Shown here one piece after another: positions 39,011-47,106 of a DNA stretch of 47,106 bases (its first letter is position 1; the number at the start of each line of letters is the position of its first letter). Made by a program: the position numbers and the translations under genes. The stretch is from NCBI GenBank assembly GCA_019117105.1, contig DXAH01000003.1, forward strand, positions 1 through 47,106. The letters are read 5' to 3'. Origin of the DNA: Duodenibacillus intestinigallinarum (GTDB lineage Bacteria > Pseudomonadota > Gammaproteobacteria > Burkholderiales > Burkholderiaceae_F). The notes under the pieces were generated by a model. The model did not search any database. It was given only the letters and a program-made list of their open reading frames with translations, and was not told the origin of the DNA.

Positions 39011-39763
39011 TCAGAGCACCTTGGCCGTGTTCTTCAAAACATCGATCAGTTCGTCGACGCTGTTTAACTTTACGCCGCCGCTGCGGGCTGGCGGCTCGAT
39101 CACTTCCTGCAGTTCGAGCGAACGCTGGCCGATGTCGGCCACTTCGGCAGCTTCAATTGCAACCACGGGCTTCTTCTTGGCCTTCATCATATTGGGCAGA
39201 GTCACGTAACGCGGTTCGGCCAAACGCAGGTCGGCGGAAACCACCGCGGGCAGCTCACCTTCGACCTTCATCAGACCTGTATCGGTCTCGCGCACGCAGA
39301 CGATCTTGCTGCCGTCAACTTCAAGGCCGCTTACGTTGATCGCAACGGGCCAATCAAGAAGCGCGGAGAGCATCTGCGGCACTTGCCCCGCATCATTGTC
39401 GATGGCCTGCTTGCCAAGTAGCACCAGACCCGGTTCTTCGCGCTTGACGACGGCTGCCAGAAGCTTGGCAACGGCCAGAGGTTCAACCTTAGTGTCATCG
39501 TGCTTGATGTGAATCGCGCGGTCGGCGCCCATCGCCATGGCCACTCGAAGCGTATCGACCGTCTTATCGGGGCCGATCGAAACGACCACGACTTCGTCGG
39601 CCTTGCCGGCTTCCTTCAGGCGGACGGCTTGTTCGACGGCAATTTCGTCAAAAGGATTCATGGACATCTTGACGTTGGCCGTATCGACATCCGAGTGGTC
39701 GGGCAAGACGTGCACTTTGACGTTGTAGTCCACGACTCGCTTAACCGCAACAAGAATTCGCAT
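39011..39763 (-). CDS. etfB: Electron transfer flavoprotein beta subunit
   Basis: This 250-residue partner of EtfA binds AMP. Family features include MRILVAVKRVVDYNVKVHV, MNPFDEIAVEQAVRLKEAG, VLLGKQAIDNDAGQVPQML and LRLAEPRYVTLPNMMKAKKKP. TTGGAG precedes the ATG. It opens the etfBA operon. Two overlapping hairpins lie just upstream of its ribosome binding site (39783-39820). A TATAAT on the minus strand at 39858-39853 may be the -10 element, but no -35 is clear. Confidence 0.96.
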   Translation of the reverse strand: MRILVAVKRVVDYNVKVHVLPDHSDVDTANVKMSMNPFDEIAVEQAVRLKEAGKADEVVVVSIGPDKTVDTLRVAMAMGADRAIHIKHDDTKVEPLAVAKLLAAVVKREEPGLVLLGKQAIDNDAGQVPQMLSALLDWPVAINVSGLEVDGSKIVCVRETDTGLMKVEGELPAVVSADLRLAEPRYVTLPNMMKAKKKPVVAIEAAEVADIGQRSLELQEVIEPPARSGGVKLNSVDELIDVLKNTAKVL

Positions 39764-39782
39764 AACAAGAACTCCAATTTGC

Positions 39783-39820
39783 CGTCCGAGAAAGCGTTAG
39801 TTGAGAACAGTTCTCGGACG
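39783..39820 (-). promoter_or_regulatory. Alternative hairpins in the etfB leader
   Basis: The 10-bp arms CGTCCGAGAA (39783-39792) and TTCTCGGACG (39811-39820) can pair, or a compact hairpin GAGAAC-A-GTTCTC (39803-39815) can form instead. Both use the TTCTC segment, so they exclude each other. They lie 20-57 bases upstream of the etfB start. Confidence 0.45.
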
Positions 39821-40111
39821 TTCTTAAGCTGCACTATGTAAAGACGGCGGCAATTATAAAGAGGGCCGAACCGTTTTGGACGCCATCAAAAATACGAGTT
39901 TTCGCACCTGTCTAAAAGCTCTTTCTCAAAGAAAACGCTCCAAAAATTGAAATTGAAAGGTGAATACCGATTCAGCAGAAAACGTACCAAAAATCAGACA
40001 TAAAGCCTTGAAATCACGCGATTTTTTATTTCATATGTGAGAGAATGTAACTAAGAAATTTAGTTTGATTTGGGCGTTTGCCCCTGTTGCTAACACATGG
40101 GATCGAGAGCT
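39821..40111. other. Intergenic region between etfB and a small membrane protein
   Basis: No gene found. It holds a possible -10 for etfB, a weak AATC/GATT hairpin followed by T residues near 40010-40030, and the inverted repeat AACTAA/TTAGTT (40049-40054 and 40060-40065), possibly part of the promoter of the 48-residue protein. Confidence 0.45.
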
Positions 40112-40258
40112 ATGACGAACAACACTACACCGCGAATGCCGCATCTGAAGCAAATTCTTCTTTGGATCGCCATTTGGGCGGCCATCTTCATCGTCTTCCG
40201 CATCATCGGCTGGGGCGTGGGCGAAGCCTGCGACGGCACCATCAACTGCCTGATTTGA
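40112..40258 (+). CDS. 48-residue single-span membrane protein
   Basis: ATG at 40112 opens a 48-codon frame ending TGA at 40256-40258. The product starts with a polar segment (MTNNTTPRMPHLKQ), then one strong transmembrane helix (ILLWIAIWAAIFIVFRIIGW) and a short tail with two cysteines (GEACDGTINCLI). GAGAG lies 3-8 bases before the ATG. Length, hydropathy and codon use fit a real small membrane protein, but I know no family for it. The longer frame overlapping it in another phase gives an implausible peptide. Confidence 0.6.
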   Translation: MTNNTTPRMPHLKQILLWIAIWAAIFIVFRIIGWGVGEACDGTINCLI

Positions 40259-40739
40259 TCAATCTCATCTGAGTCATAATTAGTTCAGGTATGGCTTTGG
40301 CGGCCCGGGCGCAGCAGGAAGCCCTCCTGCAGCTCGTCTCCTTTGCTTCCCTTAGCGCATCGTTTACCGCGCCTGCTCTCTGGCCGCCTCTTGAGCCCGG
40401 TTTCTTTTCCATCCTTCTTTTTGCGTACGTCTTTTGACGGCGCCTTTCCACTCGCAAGTTACATCCATTTGTGGCATATTTCGGTGCACTCATAATAGGT
40501 TGCACACTGTTTGTTGCGTGCCCTGTCTTTGTTCGTCGTCTCGAATTCTTGTTTGCCGCTCTGTTACAGGTTGAGCTCGCCCGTCCCGGCTTGAGCTCCC
40601 GCTTTTCTTTCTACTCAACGGCTCGCCGTGAGCCGAAGGGGTTGTGTGCGTCCCGATTTCGCCTCCCCTGCCAAGCGCAAACACACCGATCATCCTTTTT
40701 AACCTTTTCTGTTATTTAACCTTTAGGAGTCACATTCCG
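40259..40739. other. Gene-free, pyrimidine-rich region before the formate-tetrahydrofolate ligase gene
   Basis: No supported gene. It contains an exact 8-base direct repeat TTGAGCTC (40571-40578 and 40591-40598, 20 bases apart) and a hairpin GGCTC/GAGCC (40620-40634), then runs of C and T up to AGGAG at 40724. A long leader for the next gene is likely. I looked for the ZTP riboswitch known upstream of such genes and did not find its conserved core. Confidence 0.5.
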
Positions 40740-42386
40740 ATGCTTTCCGACATTGAAATTGCTCAGAGCGCCAAACTGAAGCGTATCGACGACCTTGCCC
40801 ATGAATGGGGCCTTGAAGACAACGAGTTTGAACCGTACGGCTGGGACAAGGCCAAGCTCACGCTCAACCCGGAACACAAGGCCGACGCCAAGCTGATCCT
40901 CGTCACCGCCACCTCCGGCATGCCCGCCGGTTCCGGCAAGACCACGACTTCGATTGCTCTTGCTCAGGCTCTCAACCGCCTCGGCAAGAAGGCAGTGCTT
41001 GCGCTTCGCGAACCCTCTCTCGGCCCGGTCTTCGGCATGAAGGGCGGCGCCGCGGGCGGCGGTTACTCTCAAGTTCTGCCGATGGAATCCGTGAACCTGC
41101 ACTTCACGGGCGACTTCCACGCCATCACGGCCGCCAACAACCTTATCTCCGCTCTGATCGACAATGCTCGCCATCAGCGTCAGATCGACCTCAAGGAAGT
41201 CACATGGCGCCGCGTGCTCGACGTCAACGACCGTCAGCTGCGCAACATCGTGACCGGCCTTGGCGGCAGCGCCAACGGCACTCCCTCGGAAGCAGGCTTT
41301 GACATCACCGCCGCCAGCGAACTGATGGCCGTGCTGTGCCTTGCTACCGACCTCGACGATCTGCGTGCCCGCATTGATCGCCTGGTTTTGGGCATCAAGC
41401 GCGACGGTTCCGCTTTTACCTGCGCCGAACTCGGAGCCACGGGCTCCGTAATGGCTCTTCTGCTCGACGCTATGAAACCCAACCTCGTGCAGACTCTCGA
41501 GGGCACGCCCGCTCTCGTGCACGGCGGCCCCTTTGCCAACATCGCTCACGGCTGCAACTCCGTGGTTGCCACGCTCGCGGCCATGAAGCTCGGCGAATAC
41601 GCGATCACGGAAGCAGGCTTCGGTTCCGATCTCGGAGCTGAAAAGTTCTACGACATCAAGTGCCGCCACGCGGGCCTGCGGCCTGCCGCCGTCGTTCTCG
41701 TCACCAGCCTCAAGGCTCTCAAGTGGCACGGCGGCGTGGCTTTGCCCGAAATCGGCAAGCCCAACATGGAAGCTCTGAAGGCCGGTCTGTGCAACCTTGA
41801 CGCACACGTCGCGAACCTCAAGGCCTTCGGTCCCGAAATCGTTGTGAGCATGAACCACTTCTACAACGATCCGGAAGACGAAATCGCCGTTTTGCGCGCC
41901 CGCTGCGAAGAACTCGGCGTTCGCTTTGCCATCAGCGACGGCTTTGCCAAGGGCGGTGAAGGTGCCGAAAGCGTTGCCAAGGAAGTTCTCGAAGCCGCTG
42001 CCGCCTCCAAGGGCGAACTGCACTTCACTGTGGAAGACGAAGACCCGATCGCCGTCAAGGTCGAAAAAATCGCCAAGCGCGTATATGGCGCCGGTTCCGT
42101 GTCCTTCTCCGAAGCCGCCAAGAAGGATCTCAAGACGCTCACGGACATGGGCTTTGGAACTCTGCCTGTGTGCATCGCCAAGACCCCCTTCTCGCTTACG
42201 GCCGATCCGAAAGCTCTCGGTGCTCCCAAGGGCTTTGACCTTCCGGTTCAGCGCGTGATCCTCAACGCCGGCGCCGGATTCGCCGTCGTCACCACCGGCG
42301 CCATCATGCGTATGCCGGGCCTGCCCAAGGCTCCCGCCGCCATGAACATTGATGTCAAGGACGGAAAGATCACGGGGCTGGCCTAA
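40740..42386 (+). CDS. fhs: Formate-tetrahydrofolate ligase
   Basis: This 548-residue enzyme uses ATP to join formate to tetrahydrofolate, giving 10-formyl-THF for purine and formyl-methionine synthesis. Motifs include TATSGMPAGSGKTTTSIALAQAL (nucleotide loop), LREPSLGPVFGMKGGAAGGGYSQVLPMESVNLHFTGD split over residues 105-145, and ANIAHGCNSVVA. Length is normal. AGGAG with 10-base spacing fixes the ATG at 40740, though the frame is open to 40644. The enzyme supplies the cofactor used by PurN. Many betaproteobacteria use FolD alone, so its presence fits formate use in an anaerobe. Confidence 0.96.
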   Translation: MLSDIEIAQSAKLKRIDDLAHEWGLEDNEFEPYGWDKAKLTLNPEHKADAKLILVTATSGMPAGSGKTTTSIALAQALNRLGKKAVLALREPSLGPVFGMKGGAAGGGYSQVLPMESVNLHFTGDFHAITAANNLISALIDNARHQRQIDLKEVTWRRVLDVNDRQLRNIVTGLGGSANGTPSEAGFDITAASELMAVLCLATDLDDLRARIDRLVLGIKRDGSAFTCAELGATGSVMALLLDAMKPNLVQTLEGTPALVHGGPFANIAHGCNSVVATLAAMKLGEYAITEAGFGSDLGAEKFYDIKCRHAGLRPAAVVLVTSLKALKWHGGVALPEIGKPNMEALKAGLCNLDAHVANLKAFGPEIVVSMNHFYNDPEDEIAVLRARCEELGVRFAISDGFAKGGEGAESVAKEVLEAAAASKGELHFTVEDEDPIAVKVEKIAKRVYGAGSVSFSEAAKKDLKTLTDMGFGTLPVCIAKTPFSLTADPKALGAPKGFDLPVQRVILNAGAGFAVVTTGAIMRMPGLPKAPAAMNIDVKDGKITGLA

Positions 42387-42444
42387 TCAAACCTCCGCAT
42401 CTTCGGGAGCCGTAGACTCGCTCTTCGGTTCTCAAGAGAACCTC

Positions 42445-42480
42445 AACGGCAGATTCCTTTCGCGGGCGTCTGCCGTTTTT
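42445..42480 (+). terminator. Rho-independent terminator of fhs
   Basis: AACGGCAGA and TCTGCCGTT arms (42445-42453 and 42469-42477) followed by T residues. Confidence 0.85.
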
Positions 42481-42575
42481 GTTTTGTCACAAAAACGACA
42501 TCCGTACGTCAAAAAACACGGCTACTGTCTGCGGCGACAAAACACGGTAAGAAAAAGTGAAAGAAAAAGAAGAAG

Positions 42576-43787
42576 ATGTCGTTTAATACTCTTTGCGTCC
42601 GGCTTGAAGACGCTCATCACACACCGGCTGATCTCGGCTGCGTTTGCCTTCGCCACGGTTCACTCACCTTTGAGTTGCGTCAAGTACTCACAGACGTCTT
42701 TTCGTCTTGGAATCCGAATCTCGAAAAAGATAACCCGCAGCGGCTAACCGCACTTCTCACCGATTCTCTTCCCGATCTCTGGGGACGCAAGGTTGCCAAT
42801 GAACTTCTGAAAGCGCGAGCTCGCAAGGACGAAGTCCGTCCTGCCCCCGTCGACGACGCCCTATTGCTCGGACTCGTCTGTGACAGCGACCGCATGGGGG
42901 CGCTTCGCTTTGCCGACGTTGGTAATTCCCTGCATTTTCTCGGAGAACGCCGCTTTGCACACCCCAAAGCTTCAGATCTGGCCGAACTCTGCCAAACCGC
43001 TCGCCGTATTGAATCGGGAGACATTCTGTCTGCCGCTTCCCTGGAACGCTTTGCGGAAAATGCGTCAGCTCTGGGCGGCTCTCGCCCCAAAGCAGGTTTT
43101 GCCGACGAAAACGGGCGACTCTGTTTGGCCAAGTTCCCCAGCATCAACGACGATCGCGACAAAGGCGCCTGGGAATATGTAACGGCCCGTCTGGCACAAA
43201 AAGCCGGAATCCGTCTGCCGGAATTTCAGCTCATCGACATCAACGATCCCCTCGGCCGCATCTTTGCCTCCAAGCGCTTTGACCGAACCGACGACGGAGG
43301 TCGCCTTCACTATCTCTCGGTACGAGCCCTCTTGGGGGCTGCAGACAATCGCGAAGCCCGAAGCTACCGCGATCTCGTCGCACTCATTGAGTCCATCTGT
43401 CACGACGCGCAGGCGCAAAAAGAAGAACTGTGGCGCCGCACGGTTTTCAAATGCTTCATTCACGACGGCGACGACCATTTGCGCAACCTCGGGTTCCTGT
43501 TAACGCCCAACGGCTGGGAACTCGCTCCTGCCTTCGACCTCAATCCTTCGCTCTCCAAAACCCATCTGACGCTCTCCTACGGGTGCAGGTGCCGCGATAT
43601 CGCTCCGAGCGCTCTTTTGGAATGTGTCTCCGACTGGGGCATACCTTCGGATAGGGCCGAACGAATCGCTCGCGAAACAGCTCAAGTCGTCTCTCAGTGG
43701 AAGACGGAAGCACGCGAAGCCGGCATTGCCGAGAAAGAAATCACCCAGATGCAACCGGCCTTTTCGTTTGACTCTGATTTCGTATAA
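42576..43787 (+). CDS. Orphan HipA-family kinase (HipA3)
   Basis: This 403-residue HipA protein has an intact core: GGSRPKA, KRFDR, the catalytic loop HDGDDHLRNLGFL and the metal-binding PAFDLNP. The N-terminal HipA domain reads TDSLPDLWGRKVANELL. Unlike the other two, it has no HipB-like gene on either side: 189 bases to fhs upstream, with a terminator, and 321 gene-free bases downstream. It may be controlled by a remote HipB, be autoregulated, or act as a regulatory kinase instead of a toxin. The ATG is preceded only by a purine-rich AAGAAGAAG. Confidence 0.9.
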   Translation: MSFNTLCVRLEDAHHTPADLGCVCLRHGSLTFELRQVLTDVFSSWNPNLEKDNPQRLTALLTDSLPDLWGRKVANELLKARARKDEVRPAPVDDALLLGLVCDSDRMGALRFADVGNSLHFLGERRFAHPKASDLAELCQTARRIESGDILSAASLERFAENASALGGSRPKAGFADENGRLCLAKFPSINDDRDKGAWEYVTARLAQKAGIRLPEFQLIDINDPLGRIFASKRFDRTDDGGRLHYLSVRALLGAADNREARSYRDLVALIESICHDAQAQKEELWRRTVFKCFIHDGDDHLRNLGFLLTPNGWELAPAFDLNPSLSKTHLTLSYGCRCRDIAPSALLECVSDWGIPSDRAERIARETAQVVSQWKTEAREAGIAEKEITQMQPAFSFDSDFV

Positions 43788-44108
43788 ACAATCAAATTAA
43801 GAGCAATATTGAAATTTTTAAGTGTTTCGATAGCTATGTAATAGCTAAACCCTGAAAATGATCGTTCTTACAGAAGCCACGGAAACCTCAGCAGGCCAAT
43901 CTTCTTTCAAAATTGACTCAGCCAGGCCAAAAATGCATCTTCCGAAGCAGAACTCCGTATTTTTCCCTAGTCAAATTGGGCAGTTTTGCCTATGTGAGAA
44001 TAATTCTTTTCAGGATTTTCGACCTACTCCACAGCTCTTTTTGCCTTTGTCTGTTACGCTGTATGCCCATTTGTCATACATTTTCAGAAACAAGAAAGGA
44101 TCGTTTCA
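43788..44108. other. Intergenic region between hipA3 and the azoreductase gene
   Basis: No gene found. It contains the inverted repeat TAGCTAT-GTA-ATAGCTA (43831-43847) and the azoreductase promoter candidate at 43976-44004. Confidence 0.5.
43976..44004 (+). promoter_or_regulatory. Candidate promoter of the azoreductase gene
   Basis: TTGGGC (43976-43981), 17-base spacer, AATAAT (43999-44004). Confidence 0.45.
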
Positions 44109-44792
44109 ATGCCGCAAATCCTCTTCATTCACTCGAGCGCGTTCGCTTCTGAGATCCGCAAGGAAAACCAGGGGTCGTATACGCGAAAGATGGCTCGCAT
44201 CCTGCGCGAGACCGTCCGAGGACGCGGCGTCAAGATCGTTGAGCGCGACGTAGCCGCCAAGCCGCCCGGAATGATTGATCAGTCGTTCCTGCAAGCCGCC
44301 AGAACTCCCGCCGCAAGCCGCACGCCCGATCAAATCGAGCGCCTCAAGGAAAGCGATGAACTCGTCAGTGAAGTCCTTGCTTCCGACGTTCTCGTGATTT
44401 CCTGCCCGGTATACAACTTCGGCATCCCCGCTCCTTTGAAGGCCTGGATCGACAACATCGTCCGCGAGGGCAAAACCTATACCTTCGGTGAAGGCCGCAA
44501 CGCAAAACGAGTCTACGGTCTTCTGCATAACAAGCTCGTCGTCTTACTGCAAAGTTCCGGCAGTTCCGGCTTTCAGACCGGCGGTTCCCGCGAGACGCTC
44601 AATCACGCAGACAAGGCCGTGATTGCGGTCTTTACAGAACTCGGCGTGCACAAGTTTGAAAAAGCCTCCATGGAAGGCGTCTGCGAAGAGTCCGACGAAA
44701 CGCTCGAGCGCAACTGGATTTTGTGCGAGCGCCGTCTGGCTGAAATCGCCGATCGCATCAAAGTTCGCTGGCGTGATCTGCACCGCGCCTAA
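44109..44792 (+). CDS. FMN-dependent NADH:quinone reductase / azoreductase (AzoR family)
   Basis: This 227-residue flavodoxin-like enzyme reduces quinones and azo compounds by two-electron transfer from NAD(P)H. It has the FMN phosphate loop ILFIHSSAFASE at the N-terminus, with SYTRKMARIL, and the family motif PVYNFGIPAPLKAWIDNIVREGKTYTF in the middle, plus LLQSSGSSGFQTGGSRETLNH. AAAGGA precedes the ATG. It is alone, and convergent with purF. In a gut organism it may contribute to azo-dye or quinone metabolism; the physiological substrate is unknown. Confidence 0.9.
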   Translation: MPQILFIHSSAFASEIRKENQGSYTRKMARILRETVRGRGVKIVERDVAAKPPGMIDQSFLQAARTPAASRTPDQIERLKESDELVSEVLASDVLVISCPVYNFGIPAPLKAWIDNIVREGKTYTFGEGRNAKRVYGLLHNKLVVLLQSSGSSGFQTGGSRETLNHADKAVIAVFTELGVHKFEKASMEGVCEESDETLERNWILCERRLAEIADRIKVRWRDLHRA

Positions 44793-44824
44793 AAAAAGCG
44801 CAGATCTGTTTAAAGATTCTGCGC
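44791..44824 (-). terminator. Rho-independent terminator of purF
   Basis: On the minus strand GCGCAG pairs with CTGCGC (44798-44803 and 44819-44824) followed by seven T residues. Confidence 0.7.
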
Positions 44825-44838
44825 CACAGCTTTGCTTC

Positions 44839-44878
44839 GGCCGACGCCCTCTTCGAGGTTCGCCGGCCTACTTTTTTT
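44839..44878 (+). terminator. Rho-independent terminator of the azoreductase gene
   Basis: GGCCGACG/CGCCGGCC stem with one mismatch (44839-44846 and 44861-44868) and T7 at 44872-44878. Confidence 0.75.
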
Positions 44879-44882
44879 CAGC

Positions 44883-46379
<1,497 letters not shown>

Positions 46380-46460
46380 TTCCCTTTAATCCTCAAGGCA
46401 ACATTAAAAAAGAGCGCGAATTGTACCTGACAGGTCTCTGATTCGCTTCAAAAATTTCAA

Positions 46461-46500
46461 AAAATTTAACGCCGGTCCCGACAAACGGTAGACCGGCGTT
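46461..46500 (-). terminator. Terminator-like hairpin between cvpA and purF
   Basis: A perfect 10-bp stem AACGCCGGTC/GACCGGCGTT (46468-46477 and 46491-46500) is followed on the minus strand by AAATTTTTTG. It begins 4 bases after the cvpA stop. Confidence 0.8.
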
Positions 46501-46504
46501 ATCG

Positions 46505-47002
46505 TTAAAAACTTTTCTTGGCGCGCATGTCCGCTATCGTTGCCGGCAAGTACGGCAGCGAGAAGTCGATCACCCGCTCGGCGGGCACAATCAGGACCGA
46601 GTTGCGCCAATACCCGGTCTTCACGGCGCTCGTCAATCCCATGACGAAAACCACGGCGCAAACAATCACAATTCCGCGCATCAGACCGAACACGGCTCCG
46701 ATCGCACGATCCTCAAAACTGATCGAGGCAGCGGCCAAAAGCTTGGAGAAGATCTTTCCTGCAATGCCGATCGTAAAGAGCGTCACCACCACGATGCCCA
46801 CGGCGGCAAAAGCCGTGCGAATCAGAATCGACACGGACGGCAGCGGGATGAGTTCGGCAAGCTCCGGCGCAAAACGCAACGACAGGAAGATGCCGAGCAC
46901 CCAACCGACGATGGCGAGAATCTCACGCACAACGCCTCGGGAGACCCCCAGAATCGTCGAGAAAAACAAAACGGCCAAAATGACCCAATCAATTTCATTC
47001 AT
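46505..47002 (-). CDS. cvpA: CvpA-family inner-membrane protein
   Basis: This 165-residue protein has four hydrophobic segments (WVILAVLFFSTILGVSRG, VGWVLGIFLSLRF, RTAFAAVGIVVVTLFTIGI and FGLMRGIVIVCAVVFVMGL) and the family motif GxxRGxxREI (GVSRGVVREI). CvpA was named for colicin V production in E. coli, but a general envelope role is more likely. It starts 14 bases after the upstream SPOR-domain gene, matching dedD-cvpA-purF. Confidence 0.92.
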   Translation of the reverse strand: MNEIDWVILAVLFFSTILGVSRGVVREILAIVGWVLGIFLSLRFAPELAELIPLPSVSILIRTAFAAVGIVVVTLFTIGIAGKIFSKLLAAASISFEDRAIGAVFGLMRGIVIVCAVVFVMGLTSAVKTGYWRNSVLIVPAERVIDFSLPYLPATIADMRAKKSF

Positions 47003-47016
47003 TGTTCTGCTCTAGC

Positions 47017-47106
47017 CTATTTGCTTTCCGTATGCACACCGCCGTTGCTGATTGCGTTGAGAGCCAAAATATCCAAGGCGCGCTTGGCGTCGTCTTCCGT
47101 CGCGAA
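47017..47106 (-). CDS. C-terminal end of a SPOR-domain protein, DedD-like (partial)
   Basis: From the window edge a minus-strand frame encodes 29 residues ending at a TAG (47017-47019): FATEDDAKRALDILAL, then NAISNGGVHTESK. This matches the end of a SPOR domain (pattern V-G-P-F-x-x-x-x-A-x-x-A-L), which binds denuded peptidoglycan at the septum. Position directly upstream of cvpA-purF fits DedD. The start and most of the gene lie outside the window. Confidence 0.6.
   Translation of the reverse strand, partial: FATEDDAKRALDILALNAISNGGVHTESK

Noticed and set aside
40291..40437. Possible 48-codon frame starting MALAARAQQEALLQLVSF
   Set aside because: CAGGT lies too close to the ATG to act as a ribosome binding site, composition is unremarkable and another frame is open opposite it.
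40471..40719. 82-codon frame upstream of the formate-tetrahydrofolate ligase
   Set aside because: It starts hydrophobic but becomes an Arg/Ser-rich random-looking peptide and runs into the leader of the ligase gene without a ribosome binding site.
40259..40739. ZTP or THF riboswitch upstream of the formate-tetrahydrofolate ligase
   Set aside because: A CCCGGGC stretch near 40303 recalls the 3' part of the ZTP core, but the conserved 5' GACUGGCG-type segment is absent.

Overview
The window looks like a chromosomal segment of a Gram-negative, anaerobic or microaerophilic betaproteobacterium, most likely a gut Burkholderiales of the Sutterella/Parasutterella kind. This is inferred from a Burkholderiales-type porin, the dedD-cvpA-purF order, a DcuC-type C4-dicarboxylate carrier, an [FeFe] hydrogenase and moderately high GC; no 16S gene is present to prove it. 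I see no rRNA, tRNA, CRISPR array or intact insertion sequence.

Layout. 1-3604: the His/Cys-rich end of a SlyD-like protein, a porin, an in-frame ispD-ispF fusion and a small membrane protein. 3618-8524: a divergent phosphopantetheinyl transferase-like gene, then a strong promoter driving a two-gene operon for a GltD-like flavoprotein with a NuoF-type iron-sulfur segment and an [FeFe] hydrogenase with a complete H-cluster site. 8551-12430: an accessory stretch with a deaminase, a HipBA pair whose HipA has lost its kinase residues, a long gene-free stretch, a lipoprotein and a small anchored protein. A 35-bp element occurs at both ends of the HipBA-lipoprotein block. 12538-17021: a secreted M20 amidohydrolase divergent from a cytosolic amidohydrolase across a nested dyad, then a second HipBA pair. 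17349-19375: a Tat-exported carboxymuconolactone decarboxylase-like protein and an AraC regulator.

19394-34826 is mainly housekeeping: an RsmB-type rRNA methyltransferase with purN, ribF, ileS-lspA, pdxY, bcp, coaBC-dut and a cyclophilin-like secreted protein. Within it lies a catabolic module: a LysR regulator divergent from an argininosuccinate lyase-like enzyme and dcuC, which together suggest fumarate formation linked to C4-dicarboxylate exchange. 34833-39763: an MFS transporter with a divergent LysR regulator, a secreted hydrolase-like protein and etfBA. 40112-47106: a 48-residue membrane protein, formate-tetrahydrofolate ligase, an orphan HipA, an azoreductase, purF, cvpA and the end of a SPOR-domain gene.

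The most unusual features are the [FeFe] hydrogenase/GltD-NuoF pair, three HipA kinases in 35 kb with one apparently dead, two families of dyad repeats around the HipBA loci, the IspDF fusion and several precise operator-like dyads in divergent promoter regions.
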